DNA of 18,785 nucleotides from Zarea fungicola (Eukaryota > Ascomycota > Sordariomycetes > Hypocreales > Cordycipitaceae). The notes beneath the pieces were generated by a model that saw nothing but the letters and a program-made list of their open reading frames with translations, searched no databases and was not told the DNA's origin. The DNA lies in assembly GCA_900169235.1 (NCBI GenBank), contig FWCC01000453.1, positions 1 through 18,785 of the forward strand. The letters run 5' to 3'. This document shows positions 10,165 through 18,484 of the stretch, piece after piece (positions within the stretch are counted from its first letter, which is position 1; every line of letters starts with the position of its first letter). Both the position numbers and the translations under genes were made by a program.

Positions 10165-10599
10165 CTGCTGAATTTGGCTTTCGCTCAGATTCAATTAAAC
10201 CCACCAAACAAATCAGGCACTTCAGCACGTCAGGCACTTCCATCCGAAACTGCACCAAGTACATCCAGTATACATTTTCACGTAAATATCTCGAGCAAAT
10301 CAGGTACATATTTTCACTGAATATACTTTTGTTATGAAATCTACTCTGTACTCTTCTGCCCGTCGCGTGCATGCTTCATCAGTCTTGCTTGACCCACTGT
10401 CGCGTAGTTGACTGGAATGCAGAGATTTGGTGTGCTAGACGTGAAGTACATTTTTGCGCGCGCACCTTTATTGGATTTGTAAAATTGGTGCCATGTGTAG
10501 ACTTCAGGTACTTTCATCGAAATGATACACCCTTCTCCTTTTGCTCTGTCCTGTCTTGCGCCTCGAGTACCATCCCAGCACCACAATTCGCCACACAGA
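10165..10599. other. Intergenic: glucanase 3' end and Cys-rich gene promoter
   Basis: No gene seen. An exact 11-bp direct repeat TCAGGCACTTC occurs at 10213-10223 and 10230-10240 (period 17) in the presumed 3' UTR of the glucanase. The open frame running into the next gene from 10522 begins at an earlier ATG but encodes no credible signal sequence. Confidence 0.5.
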
Positions 10600-11058
10600 A
10601 TGCTCGTGACAGCTTCGCAAATTCTTGTAGCGACAGGCTTGGTGGGCACGTTGGCAGCCTCTTTGCATTCTAATCACGAAAGCGATTTATACACAAACAA
10701 TCCGGCATTACCATGCCCAAGAGACATGGAACTAGTCACCCATGGTGCTGATTGCAATGGACCGACCTCGACCTCGTGCACAGCAGAATGCCAGTTTAAA
10801 AATCAGTACAAATCCTGTGGCGGCTTTCGAGTGGCGTCATTTGACTGTGGAAACGGTGCCGAGTGCCAGAATGATCCTCGCCTTCCTGTCCACTGCGGGT
10901 TGGCTTGCGATGGACCGGGGATATGTGTGCCCAAAGGAAGAAAAGCGTGCAGTGGCACTGGGGAAAGTTGTCCAGATGGGCTATACTGCTATTTAGAAGC
11001 GCAAGAAAATGGCTGCGATGAGACGAGAGGGAGCGGTTCGTTGGGATATTGCATGTAA
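10600..11058 (+). CDS. Small secreted cysteine-rich protein (15 Cys)
   Basis: A 152-residue protein with an N-terminal signal (MLVTASQILVATGLVGTLAA, cleavage near residue 20). An earlier in-frame ATG at 10522 would add 26 polar residues (MIHPSPFALS...) ahead of the signal, so the ATG at 10600 is preferred. The mature part holds 15 cysteines spread from PCPRD to the C-terminal YCM, many followed by Gly or Asp (SCGG, DCGN, HCGL, ACDG, GCDE), which suggests a compact disulfide-bonded fold. The odd number implies one free Cys or intermolecular pairing. I recognise no CFEM, hydrophobin, LysM or chitin-binding pattern. No intron is needed. It is co-oriented with the GH64 gene 435 bp upstream. An effector, antimicrobial or wall-structural role is possible, but none can be assigned. 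Confidence 0.72.
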   Translation: MLVTASQILVATGLVGTLAASLHSNHESDLYTNNPALPCPRDMELVTHGADCNGPTSTSCTAECQFKNQYKSCGGFRVASFDCGNGAECQNDPRLPVHCGLACDGPGICVPKGRKACSGTGESCPDGLYCYLEAQENGCDETRGSGSLGYCM

Positions 11059-11425
11059 CCGGCCACCGTATAGTTGGCCGATTCCCGCTTTAGGGTAACC
11101 GCTGGAGGGTGTCGAAACGACGCGCGACACACGGACTCCATGGGCGACAGGAAATTTTATTGCTAGAGATAATTATTAATTCACAGGTGGACATGACCAA
11201 GATCCAAGGGCGCCCACCGAACCGCCGGCATTGAGCATTACTAATGGACCCAAAAGGGCTACAATACTCCGACACGCTTTACCAAGTATAACTATTCCCG
11301 ATCGAACAGCAGGCGGAGATTTCCTGTCGGTCTTTAATAGCAACTGTTTTTAATGTTTTCAAAATACTAAACGCCTGCCTTTTTTTCTTGATCAACTTTG
11401 TTACGCAGTGTCAAAGACTTTGAAA
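11059..11425. other. Intergenic: promoter of the DsbA-like gene
   Basis: No gene seen. A pyrimidine-rich stretch containing TTTTTTTCTTG lies about 30-50 bp before the ATG at 11426, as is common in constitutive fungal promoters. Confidence 0.4.
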
Positions 11426-12091
11426 ATGACTGTATTCAACATCAAGGTCGTCTCGGACACCGTCTGCCCCTGGTGCTACGTCGGCCAACGTCAACTGCAG
11501 GCTGCCATTAAACTCTGGCAGAGCAGGCACCCTGATTCGGGAGATACGTTCAAGGTGGAATTCTTTCCTTATCAGCTAATGCCGGATTCGCCCCGGGGAC
11601 CAGGGCACAGCAAAGACAAGCTGTCTCTGTACAAGGAAAGATATGGCGCCGTCCACACGCGGATTTTCGACAGGCTCCGGGCAGCCGGCACGCCGCTCGG
11701 CATCAACTTCAGCTTTGGCGGCAGGATCGGCAATACGCGCGACTCGCACCGGCTGATTGAGCTGTCCAAGAAGTACGGAAGTGAGGTGGAGCAAAAGCTT
11801 GTCAGCGAACTGTTTGCCGCGTATTTTGAGAATGAAAAAGACATTACGACGTATGAGGTGTTGGGCAATGTTGCCGTTGCCGCGGGTATTCCGGAAGCCG
11901 ACTTCAAAAAGGCCATTGTGGAGAGCGATGAGTATGGCGCACGAGTTGATGAGGCGGTTGCCGGTGCGAGGGAGAATGGCATCAGCGGGGTTCCAGACTT
12001 TACAATTCAGGATCGCTTCCAGTGGTCCGGAGCAAGAGATCCAGAGGATTTTGTTTCCATTTTGGACAAGGTCAAGAAGATGAATTTGTAG
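11426..12091 (+). CDS. DsbA-family FrnE-like thiol oxidoreductase
   Basis: A thioredoxin-fold protein of the DsbA/FrnE group (PF01323). 221 residues, single exon, no signal peptide, so probably cytosolic. The beta strand FNIKVVSD leads into the redox motif CPWC (Cys14, Cys17) followed by YVG. A helical insertion contains NTRDSHRL, and the cis-Pro loop is GVPDF (Pro190), ending in the FQWSGARDPEDF block typical of the family. All elements for thiol-disulfide chemistry are present. In fungi these proteins are annotated as disulfide isomerases or hydroxychromene-carboxylate isomerase relatives; the substrate is unknown. The ATG at 11426 is chosen because the extension to 11408 begins with GTG. 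The next gene is convergent, sharing a 177-bp 3' region with a tandem repeat. Confidence 0.9.
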   Translation: MTVFNIKVVSDTVCPWCYVGQRQLQAAIKLWQSRHPDSGDTFKVEFFPYQLMPDSPRGPGHSKDKLSLYKERYGAVHTRIFDRLRAAGTPLGINFSFGGRIGNTRDSHRLIELSKKYGSEVEQKLVSELFAAYFENEKDITTYEVLGNVAVAAGIPEADFKKAIVESDEYGARVDEAVAGARENGISGVPDFTIQDRFQWSGARDPEDFVSILDKVKKMNL

Positions 12092-12172
12092 CATGGACAC
12101 ACAGCTGCAACGCTGCTTGATTGTTTATTAAGAAAATAAAATTGTTACATGTCTAAAATTTTATACGTAGTC

Positions 12173-12246
12173 GAATAAATAAAGCCTCTGCATGCCTAGT
12201 ATACCCGTGGAATAAATAGAGCTTCTGCATGTCTGGTGTACACGTC
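12173..12246. repeat. Two imperfect 37-bp tandem repeats containing AATAAA
   Basis: Unit 1 (12173-12209) and unit 2 (12210-12246) match at 30 of 37 positions. Five of the seven differences are transitions. Each unit begins GAATAAAT, so the AATAAA hexamer is duplicated, and each carries CTGCATG. They lie between the convergent DsbA-like and PLD-like genes, where polyadenylation signals for the + strand gene are expected. A more degenerate partial copy may precede unit 1 (about 12135-12172). Confidence 0.75.
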
Positions 12247-12268
12247 TATTTTACGCACCGCGCTCTGC

Positions 12269-13741
12269 CTATTGACCAGTCGGTGGGTAGGCACGTCGGC
12301 CACGAACCTTCAGGACCTTTTCCCATAGTGACCGCTCCGCAAAGTCAGGCAGATAAAAAAGGATTCCCAGCTCCTGGCTGGTCCACCAGCTAGCCCTGTC
12401 CATGTTGCCTGAGCCGAGCACCAAGTAGGCATCATCCACCATTGTCATTTTGAAATGGCTCACCACCGGCTCATCCGCTTGATGCTCGCGCTCAGGGCGG
12501 TGCTGGTAGTAGACTATAGTTAGCTTCCCTAGAGGTTGCGGTTGGGCCTCGAGATCGGTCTCTGCGCGTCGACGGCGGTCGCTGGCTAACCTCGTGTACT
12601 GCTTTACAAGACTGGCCATGCGTTGACTGGTCGTGGTTCCGCTGGTGAGCAGCTGTTCCAGAAGCATCATTGACTCGTTGGTTCTAATCTCAACAGAAAC
12701 GCCACGGTCCAGTGCCGCAACGAGAGCCGCAAGGACTGGCTTGGAAGTAACGTTTGGGGTAACCAAGACGATGCTCTTCTGCGCGTTGGCAAACAGAGTC
12801 AGCAATGCAGCATTCAGAGGCGTCATGGGCGGGTTTGGCTTTCTGAAAAAGGGCATCCAGCTGAAGCCGGGGTTACGATGATGAGAGGATGGAAGCAGAA
12901 TCGTAGGAGTAGGAGCGTCTGATGAGAGCTTGATGGACTGGGTTGGTGAGAGGTCGTCTGGTGCGCTGGTAAGAGAGTCATTTGTATGGCCGCTGAGCAA
13001 TCCAGTCCCAGGTCTCTCATCAGGGACAGAAGTGGAAGCATGCGGCAGCCCGCTTCTCGAGGCGACATTGGACTGGCTCGTTCCCAAGCCCCATACCCGC
13101 TCGTGGAAGGACAGCAGAGACTGCACAGCGCCGCCATGTAGTTGGACGCAGCCCTCGAACCACTTCTCCCAGCTTACGTTGCAGCTGGGCATCCAGGCCA
13201 CGGCTTCATCAACAATGAGATATTTGGGGTGCATGACACTGAGGGGTGTAAAGAAGAGTGTCTTGACAGTCAACTCGATGGAACCACTGAGCAGGGTTTG
13301 CTGATCTGGCAGCTTTAGGGTCTTCCATTGCGAGGGGGGATATGTGTATCCATGGCGGGACGAGGTGTGGAACAGCTTCTGGAACAAGCCATGAGAGGAA
13401 AAGCCAATGGTGATGTGAAGGGTGGGCAAATCACTCTGGCTGGCGCGTGATGCTGCCAGCTCAAACAGAGTGGCGCGAATCGAGTTCAAGGTCGGGGAGT
13501 CGGCCCAGAAGCAGGTGACAAGATGGACGGAGCGTTTTGCGCCGCGAATGGCTGGGAGGAGGGCGCGCTCATAAATTGTGTGGCCAGTGCCGACGTGGAG
13601 TTGTGTCGGGATGCTCGTGGTGATGAGGGAGCCGAGTGTGGTGGCGGTATAAGCTGGCAAGTCATTTGCCTGCTCGTCTTGATGGGCGGCAACAAGATCT
13701 CGCCAGGGCTCCAGGAATGAGGGCGGAAATTGCGCTGTCAT
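12269..13741 (-). CDS. Phospholipase D-like protein with two HKD motifs
   Basis: 490 residues, single exon, ATG at 13741. Two HxKx4D motifs define the PLD superfamily: HPKYLIVD (His171, Lys173, Asp178), followed by NVSWEKWF, and HFKMTMVD (His429, Lys431, Asp436), followed by GSGNMDRASWW. Both are intact, so a single chain can form the two-lobed active site. Between them is a 75-residue Ser/Thr/Pro-rich linker (about 221-296) that looks disordered, ending in a basic-aromatic patch (WMPFFRKPNPP). No PX, PH or C2 domain, signal peptide or membrane helix is seen. This separates it from the classical fungal PLD1 (Spo14) type and makes it closer to short PLD-like phosphodiesterase or transferase proteins; substrate (lipid or nucleic acid) is open. 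It is convergent with the DsbA-like gene and divergent from AP-2 mu, sharing a 528-bp promoter. Confidence 0.9.
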   Translation of the reverse strand: MTAQFPPSFLEPWRDLVAAHQDEQANDLPAYTATTLGSLITTSIPTQLHVGTGHTIYERALLPAIRGAKRSVHLVTCFWADSPTLNSIRATLFELAASRASQSDLPTLHITIGFSSHGLFQKLFHTSSRHGYTYPPSQWKTLKLPDQQTLLSGSIELTVKTLFFTPLSVMHPKYLIVDEAVAWMPSCNVSWEKWFEGCVQLHGGAVQSLLSFHERVWGLGTSQSNVASRSGLPHASTSVPDERPGTGLLSGHTNDSLTSAPDDLSPTQSIKLSSDAPTPTILLPSSHHRNPGFSWMPFFRKPNPPMTPLNAALLTLFANAQKSIVLVTPNVTSKPVLAALVAALDRGVSVEIRTNESMMLLEQLLTSGTTTSQRMASLVKQYTRLASDRRRRAETDLEAQPQPLGKLTIVYYQHRPEREHQADEPVVSHFKMTMVDDAYLVLGSGNMDRASWWTSQELGILFYLPDFAERSLWEKVLKVRGRRAYPPTGQ

Positions 13742-14269
13742 GTCGGCACGGATGCGACGACGGATGAGGCGAGCAATGGACGATGGTGACTGGCATACGT
13801 CCAGCAGCTAATAAGAAGTCGGGATGTGCTGCGCCGCAATGAGTTGGATTTCGTCGCCTGTGATGATGAGCCGCCAGCACGACGGTGTACCAATAGCGGT
13901 ATTACTGGGGACTGCCAGGCCTGGCCAGCAGGTCCTCTGTAGAACAGGTCGGTACTATATTTACAGTTAATATTACAGGGCAGTGGCTACAGCTGCTCAG
14001 TGGCTCCAGGACTTCAGGTGGGGCTACAGTGGTTACAGTGGCTACTGGGACTGCAGTACGGTCGGCAAACGCCACTGACTGGCAGTAGAACTCACTGGAC
14101 CGAGTACATTCACCCACTGTAACGACAGGTCAAGGCTCACCGCTTTAGTGACCGTGCAGACGGCAGAAAGCAGCATCATCCTTACGGCACAGCCCCTCAA
14201 AGCTCTCCCGCAGCCCCCCGTGATGCCACCATCCCTCGGTCAGACAGCTACCAGACGCTTGTCGCAAAG
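13742..14269. promoter_or_regulatory. Shared promoter of PLD-like and AP-2 mu genes
   Basis: This divergent intergenic region contains no credible gene. Its centre has a cluster of short repeats (see 13981-14045). The last 130 bp before AP-2 mu are C-rich, consistent with an AP-2 mu 5' UTR. No TATA box is evident on either side. Confidence 0.55.
13981..14045. repeat. Four copies of a CAGTGGYTMC decamer
   Basis: CAGTGGCTAC occurs exactly at 13981-13990 and 14036-14045, with one-mismatch variants CAGTGGCTCC at 13998-14007 and CAGTGGTTAC at 14027-14036. All are on the same strand. The last two overlap by one base. Flanking sequence (GGGCTAC, GGCTACTGGG, CTGCAGTA) has the same flavour. It may be a degenerate minisatellite or a cluster of factor sites in the bidirectional promoter. 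Confidence 0.55.
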
Positions 14270-15714
14270 ATGCTGTCCGGTATTCTGATATTCAATCAAA
14301 AGGGCGAGAACCTGATATTTCGCGCCTTCCGAAATGACTGCCGCCCGCGCCTCGCTGATGTCTTTCGCATCCAAGTCATCTCCAATGCCCAGGTCCGCTC
14401 CCCTATCCTGACGCTCGGCAGCACCACCTTTAGCCACGTCAAGCACGAGAATATTTACCTCGTTGCCATCACAAAGAGCAATGCCAATGCTGCCCTGGTA
14501 TTCGAGTTCCTCTACAGGCTTGTCCAGCTCGGTAAGGGCTACTTTGGCAAGTTTGACGAGGAGGCCGTCAAGAACAACTTTGTCCTGGTATACGAACTCT
14601 TGGACGGTAAGATGGCTGCCTCTGCTCTGCACCGCCCCGACTCGCTGCAGCGAGTGCTCAAAGCTCTCCATTGCTGACGGCACAGAAATCATCGACTTTG
14701 GCTATCCTCAAAATACCGAAACCGACACGTTAAAAATGTACATCACCACAGAAGGCGTCAAGTCCGAGGCCCGCCCCGAAGATACCTCCAAGATTACCAT
14801 GCAGGCCACCGGCGCTCTGTCATGGCGCAAAGCCGATGTCAAGTACCGCAAAAACGAGGCCTTTGTCGACGTCATCGAAGATGTGAACCTCCTCATGTCC
14901 GCCACCGGCGCCGTCTTGAGGGCAGACGTCACAGGCCAAATCGTCATGCGCGCCTATCTCTCGGGCACCCCGGAATGCAAATTCGGTCTCAATGACCGCC
15001 TGCTTCTTGATAACGATGGGCTCAACTCCCTCCAAAGCGGAAACAAGCAGGGCTCCAAAGCCACAAAGGCCGCTGCCGGCAGCGTCACCCTCGAAGACTG
15101 TCAATTCCACCAGTGCGTTCGACTCGGCAAGTTTGACAGCGACAGAATTATTAGCTTTGTCCCCCCCGACGGCGAGTTCGAGCTGATGCGATACCGAGCC
15201 ACCGAGAATGTCAACCTTCCATTCAAAGTCCACGCCATTGTCAACGAGGTCGGACGCTCCAAGGTCGAATACAGCATTGGTGTAAAGGCCAATTTTGGCC
15301 CCAAGCTGTTTGCCACAAACGTCGTTGTTCGAATACCGACGCCCCTCAATACTGCCAAAATCATTGAGCGATGCACCCAAGGCAAGGCCAAGTACGAGCC
15401 CAGCGAGAACTGCATCGTCTGGAAAATCGCCCGCTTCACCGGACAGAGCGAATACGTCCTCAGCGCAGAAGCTTTGCTCACCAGCATGACCAACCAGCGC
15501 GCCTGGAGCCGCCCGCCATTGAGCCTCAACTTTAGTCTGCTCATGTTTACAAGCTCCGGCCTGCTTGTGCGATATCTAAAAGTCTTTGAGAAGAGCAACT
15601 ATTCGAGCGTAAAGTGGGTGAGGTACATGACGCGAGCAGGCTCCTACGAAATACGGCAAGTGTTCTCTCTGACCCATACAATTCTACCTTGGCTGACAAT
15701 TTTATAGATTCTGA
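14270..15714 (+). CDS. apm4: AP-2 clathrin adaptor complex, mu (medium) subunit
   Basis: The mu2 subunit of the AP-2 adaptor, which selects cargo with Tyr-based signals and binds PIP2 at the plasma membrane during clathrin endocytosis. Exons are 14270-14606, 14686-15655 and 15708-15714, totalling 437 residues. Residues 1-140 form the longin-like domain (MLSGILIFNQKGENLIFRAF, YLVAITKSNANAALVFEFLY). The rest is the mu homology domain, with KYRKNEAFVDVIEDVNLLMS, YLSGTPECKFGLND, LPPDGEFELMRYR-like FVPPDGEFELMRYR, and WVRYMTRAGSYEIRF at the end. The MQATG block (Thr154) aligns with the regulatory phosphothreonine of the animal protein. Intron 1 (79 nt) is GT-AG with a GCTGACGG branch. Intron 2 (52 nt) must use a GC donor (GCAAGT...TATAG) to give the expected EIRF-stop end. 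Without it, 17 unrelated residues would follow EIR. The ATG at 14270 gives the exact expected N-terminus. Confidence 0.96.
15656..15707 (+). other. GC-AG intron at the 3' end of AP-2 mu
   Basis: The intron begins GCAAGT, contains GGCTGACAA as a branch-like site and ends TTTATAG. It splits the Arg codon (CG|A) and leaves a terminal exon of only 7 nt (one base, Phe codon, TGA). The donor matches the GT consensus at every other position (CG|GCAAGT), as is usual for GC donors. Confidence 0.85.
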
Positions 15715-16057
15715 GTCTGAGCTATTCTTCTTTTTGGGGGGGTTGGCATGTGAAGCGGCGGGAATGCAACAACAATATATCCATGTTGCTTCCCAGCTGC
15801 ATATATACATGAAAATTCGTGGGATTGAGCAGCATCAATGGCTCGCGACCCAAATGGAAATTTCGCACTCCGTTGGTCCTGACACAAGCTTTCGTCGGTC
15901 GCCACAGCGGCCACAACAGCCTCGAGTCAATGCCGACTGATCAAACATACAGATACAATGTATCCAGACAACAAAACAAGGGTTTATGTAGTAGCCCCCA
16001 AAAATCTATTCAGCCCCACTGCTTGACTCTACTCTGCAATGAAACGGGTGCTGTGCA
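15715..16057. other. Convergent 3' intergenic region
   Basis: 343 bp between AP-2 mu and the permease stop codon. No gene, repeat or structure of note apart from an oligo-G run near 15736-15742. Open frames here are short, mostly without ATG and without protein features. Confidence 0.45.
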
Positions 16058-18484
16058 TCACAGGGATTTATGTTCCACGATTGGCGGCGCAACCGCTTCT
16101 TCTTTCGGAGTGGCACTCATATCCGCCACTGCAATGTCCACCCGCGGCCCGACATAGTTTTTGCGTCCATCAATGATCCACTGGAAAATTGAAATTGCGA
16201 GTATGATGGCAAAGGCAACAATGCAGTAATCTGAACGCAGGCAGTTAGTGTTGTTAATAAATCCCTATGCAGTACAATGGTTACGTACTCATGTTGCTCC
16301 CAGTTACATGTCGCTCTGGGGGGAAGACAAATAGCACTGTAGTGATGGCAATATATGTCAACGCCACCACGTCACAGGTCCATCCAAGCCAGCTCGGCAG
16401 TTTCCAGGCACGATCAGGCAGCGTGTTGCGCCCCTGCAGACAGTTGACGGCAATCGGCATAGCATATGAGAGATCGAGTGTCACCACAGCCGCCGAGATG
16501 ATGGCGTTGAACGCACTGCACGCGGTGTTGTTTTGTTAGCACAACCGAGACAAATCGGCACAGACTGAGCACAGGCTCTTCTTACTTTGAAGAGGCAATG
16601 TTGATGACGCCAAAAATAATAACAATGACGGTCGTGAGTATGAGAGCGTTGAGAGGGAGGCCAAGCGTAGGGTGCACTCTGGACAGGATCTTGGACGCAG
16701 GAAGGCCGCCATCACGCGCGAAAGCGAAAATCATCCGACTGCTGGTGGTCATGACCGAAATGGTGGCAAAAGCCAAGCACACGAGTGGGAACATGAGCAG
16801 GCAGATGGCACCAGCCGTATTGTTGGTAGCATTAAGAAGAATTTGAAGAAGAGGTCCGGCACCAGACGTAATCACTTGGTTGATGTCGCCGGCCACGAAC
16901 AAGAGCACGATGAGGAAAATGGCACCCGTCGAGATGCCTATGCCAACGCATCCGACCATGATTTTAGGTCCTTTTTTCGACGCATCAGGGATCTCTGCCA
17001 AGCCTTGTTAGAAACAAACGGCAGGCCTAGGGAGGAACATTCTTTAGCATACCTTCAATCATATGAGCAACGGAGTCCTACAAAAATGAGCATTATTGTT
17101 AGCATTGCCGCCTGTCAAGCCAAGCACAGCACTTGGGCTGGGAGTTCAACTCCACTTACAAAGGCTGTGAGGCCGAGACCACCTTGGAGAAGCTGCTTCA
17201 GTCATTAGAAAATAATCCTTCATCAGCTCAATTTCCACTTTTACTGACCCCAAGAAGCCAGGCCACTCCGTCGGGCCATCCCGTTTGGTTGATGAATTCG
17301 GTAAATACAAATTTGGCTGAGCTGTAGTTTGGCGATGCACAGGCCAGTACCGTTATGCAGACAACTGCGAATCCTCCAAGAGACCAAACGAGGGCGCCCT
17401 TGTAAATTCTTGGCAGCACAGAGTTAAGAAAGGCATTGATGACGAATGAGATTACCGTAAATCCAATGTAGATCAGAAACTGCTGCCAGTTCTTCACCTG
17501 GAAACCCTGTACAATGTGAGCAAGATAGTCGGCAAGGGAGAAAGTAAGCAACGCACTGATTTAGCAAAGATGATGCCCACGATCAACTGACTTGACAAAA
17601 GAGCGTTGGTGGCGACGAGGGCAACCTGGGTGCTGCTGATTAGCTGGCGCACATCGTGGTTGCGCAGAGACGGGACCTACCCATCCGACAACATTGACCC
17701 AGCCAGTTACCCACGACAGAATAGGCACCCATTTCGGCCAAGAGACTATTTCCTATTAGTCCTCAAAATGAAACCATCTATTTCGTCAAGATACATACTG
17801 GCTAAGAGAATCATTAGCATATGGGCTCCATGGGGCATTTCACTGCTGTTTCGACTCACCTGCAACCCAATGGTACTGTCCACCAGCGCTATTACATAAC
17901 GGTTAGCCAAGTTGCGCCTTGAGGCATTCGCATACGGGAACAACGATGCGTACGTCGGATACGCAGAGAGAAACTCTGCGAGTGAAGCCGCAATGCACAA
18001 ATTGCATATTCCCGCTGTTACCAGACCTATTTTCCGCACATGTTAGAATGGTCACCAGCATATCGCCAAGTCGCCAAGTAAGACTCACCCCACACAATGC
18101 TGGTGCTACCACCAGACGCCAGGCTGACACTAAGACTTGCGGATAGAGCCGTCCACGACTGTATGAGGTAAAGTCAGAAATAATATTCAGCAAGTATGCT
18201 CTCGCTGCCCAACGGGTCCCAATGAGGAACCGCCTTTGATAAGTTCCCGTCTCGGATAGGTTATCTTAGTCCAGGACTCACATTCAACACCGCAAAGGCC
18301 AGACCCAGCATGGAACTATGCGCCCGTCATCAGTTTTGCGAGGCTCCTAAAATGGAATAAGTCGTCGAGAGGAGACGGGTATTTACATCATGGAGAAGTT
18401 ACGATTTAGCTCGGCCTTGTGGCCCATGGCCGCCAGCTGCGCATCATCGTCCTGCAGCTCTTGTTTACGGACGGATTCGTCCAT
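16058..18484 (-). CDS. Amino acid/GABA-type permease, APC superfamily
   Basis: A 12-TM-type carrier of the amino acid/choline (Uga4-like) family, probably at the plasma membrane or vacuole. Thirteen exons: 18387-18484, 18282-18315, 18089-18158, 17954-18026, 17860-17888, 17681-17745, 17597-17625, 17249-17555, 17160-17192, 17053-17077, 16586-16994, 16289-16515 and 16058-16230. Phases close to 523 residues, and all introns are GT-AG. The N-tail MDESVRKQELQ leads to ELNRNFSM. Then come SWTALSASLS, SAYPTAGGQYHW (88-99), the block ending WVNVVGW, KNWQQFLIYIGF, DSVAHMIEEIPDASK, AFARDGGLP (345-353, a family hallmark), SYAMPIAVNCLQGR, and a terminal segment IFQWIIDGRKNYVGPRV. The 41-nt intron 17556-17596 is the weak point: its donor GTCAAG is poor, yet the frame needs it. 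Substrate (GABA, choline or another amine) is not decided. The gene is convergent with AP-2 mu. Confidence 0.9.

Noticed and set aside
10522..10599. N-terminal extension of the Cys-rich protein from an earlier ATG
   Set aside because: The added 26 residues are polar and would bury a well-formed signal peptide that starts at 10600.
11572..12100. Long minus-strand frames opposite the DsbA-like gene
   Set aside because: They are antisense shadows of a GC-rich coding exon. The sense strand carries intact CPWC and cis-Pro motifs.
14607..14685. Apparent frameshift in AP-2 mu
   Set aside because: It is a normal 79-nt GT-AG intron (GTAAGA...GCACAG, GCTGACGG branch) whose removal gives the expected ELLDEIIDFGYP sequence.
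15708..15940. + strand frame continuing past AP-2 mu
   Set aside because: It is 3' UTR sequence once the GC-AG intron is recognised. No protein features.
8815..18484. Secondary-metabolite or defence gene cluster
   Set aside because: No PKS, NRPS, terpene cyclase, P450, NLR or other signature enzyme is present. The genes here have unrelated roles, and AP-2 mu is housekeeping.
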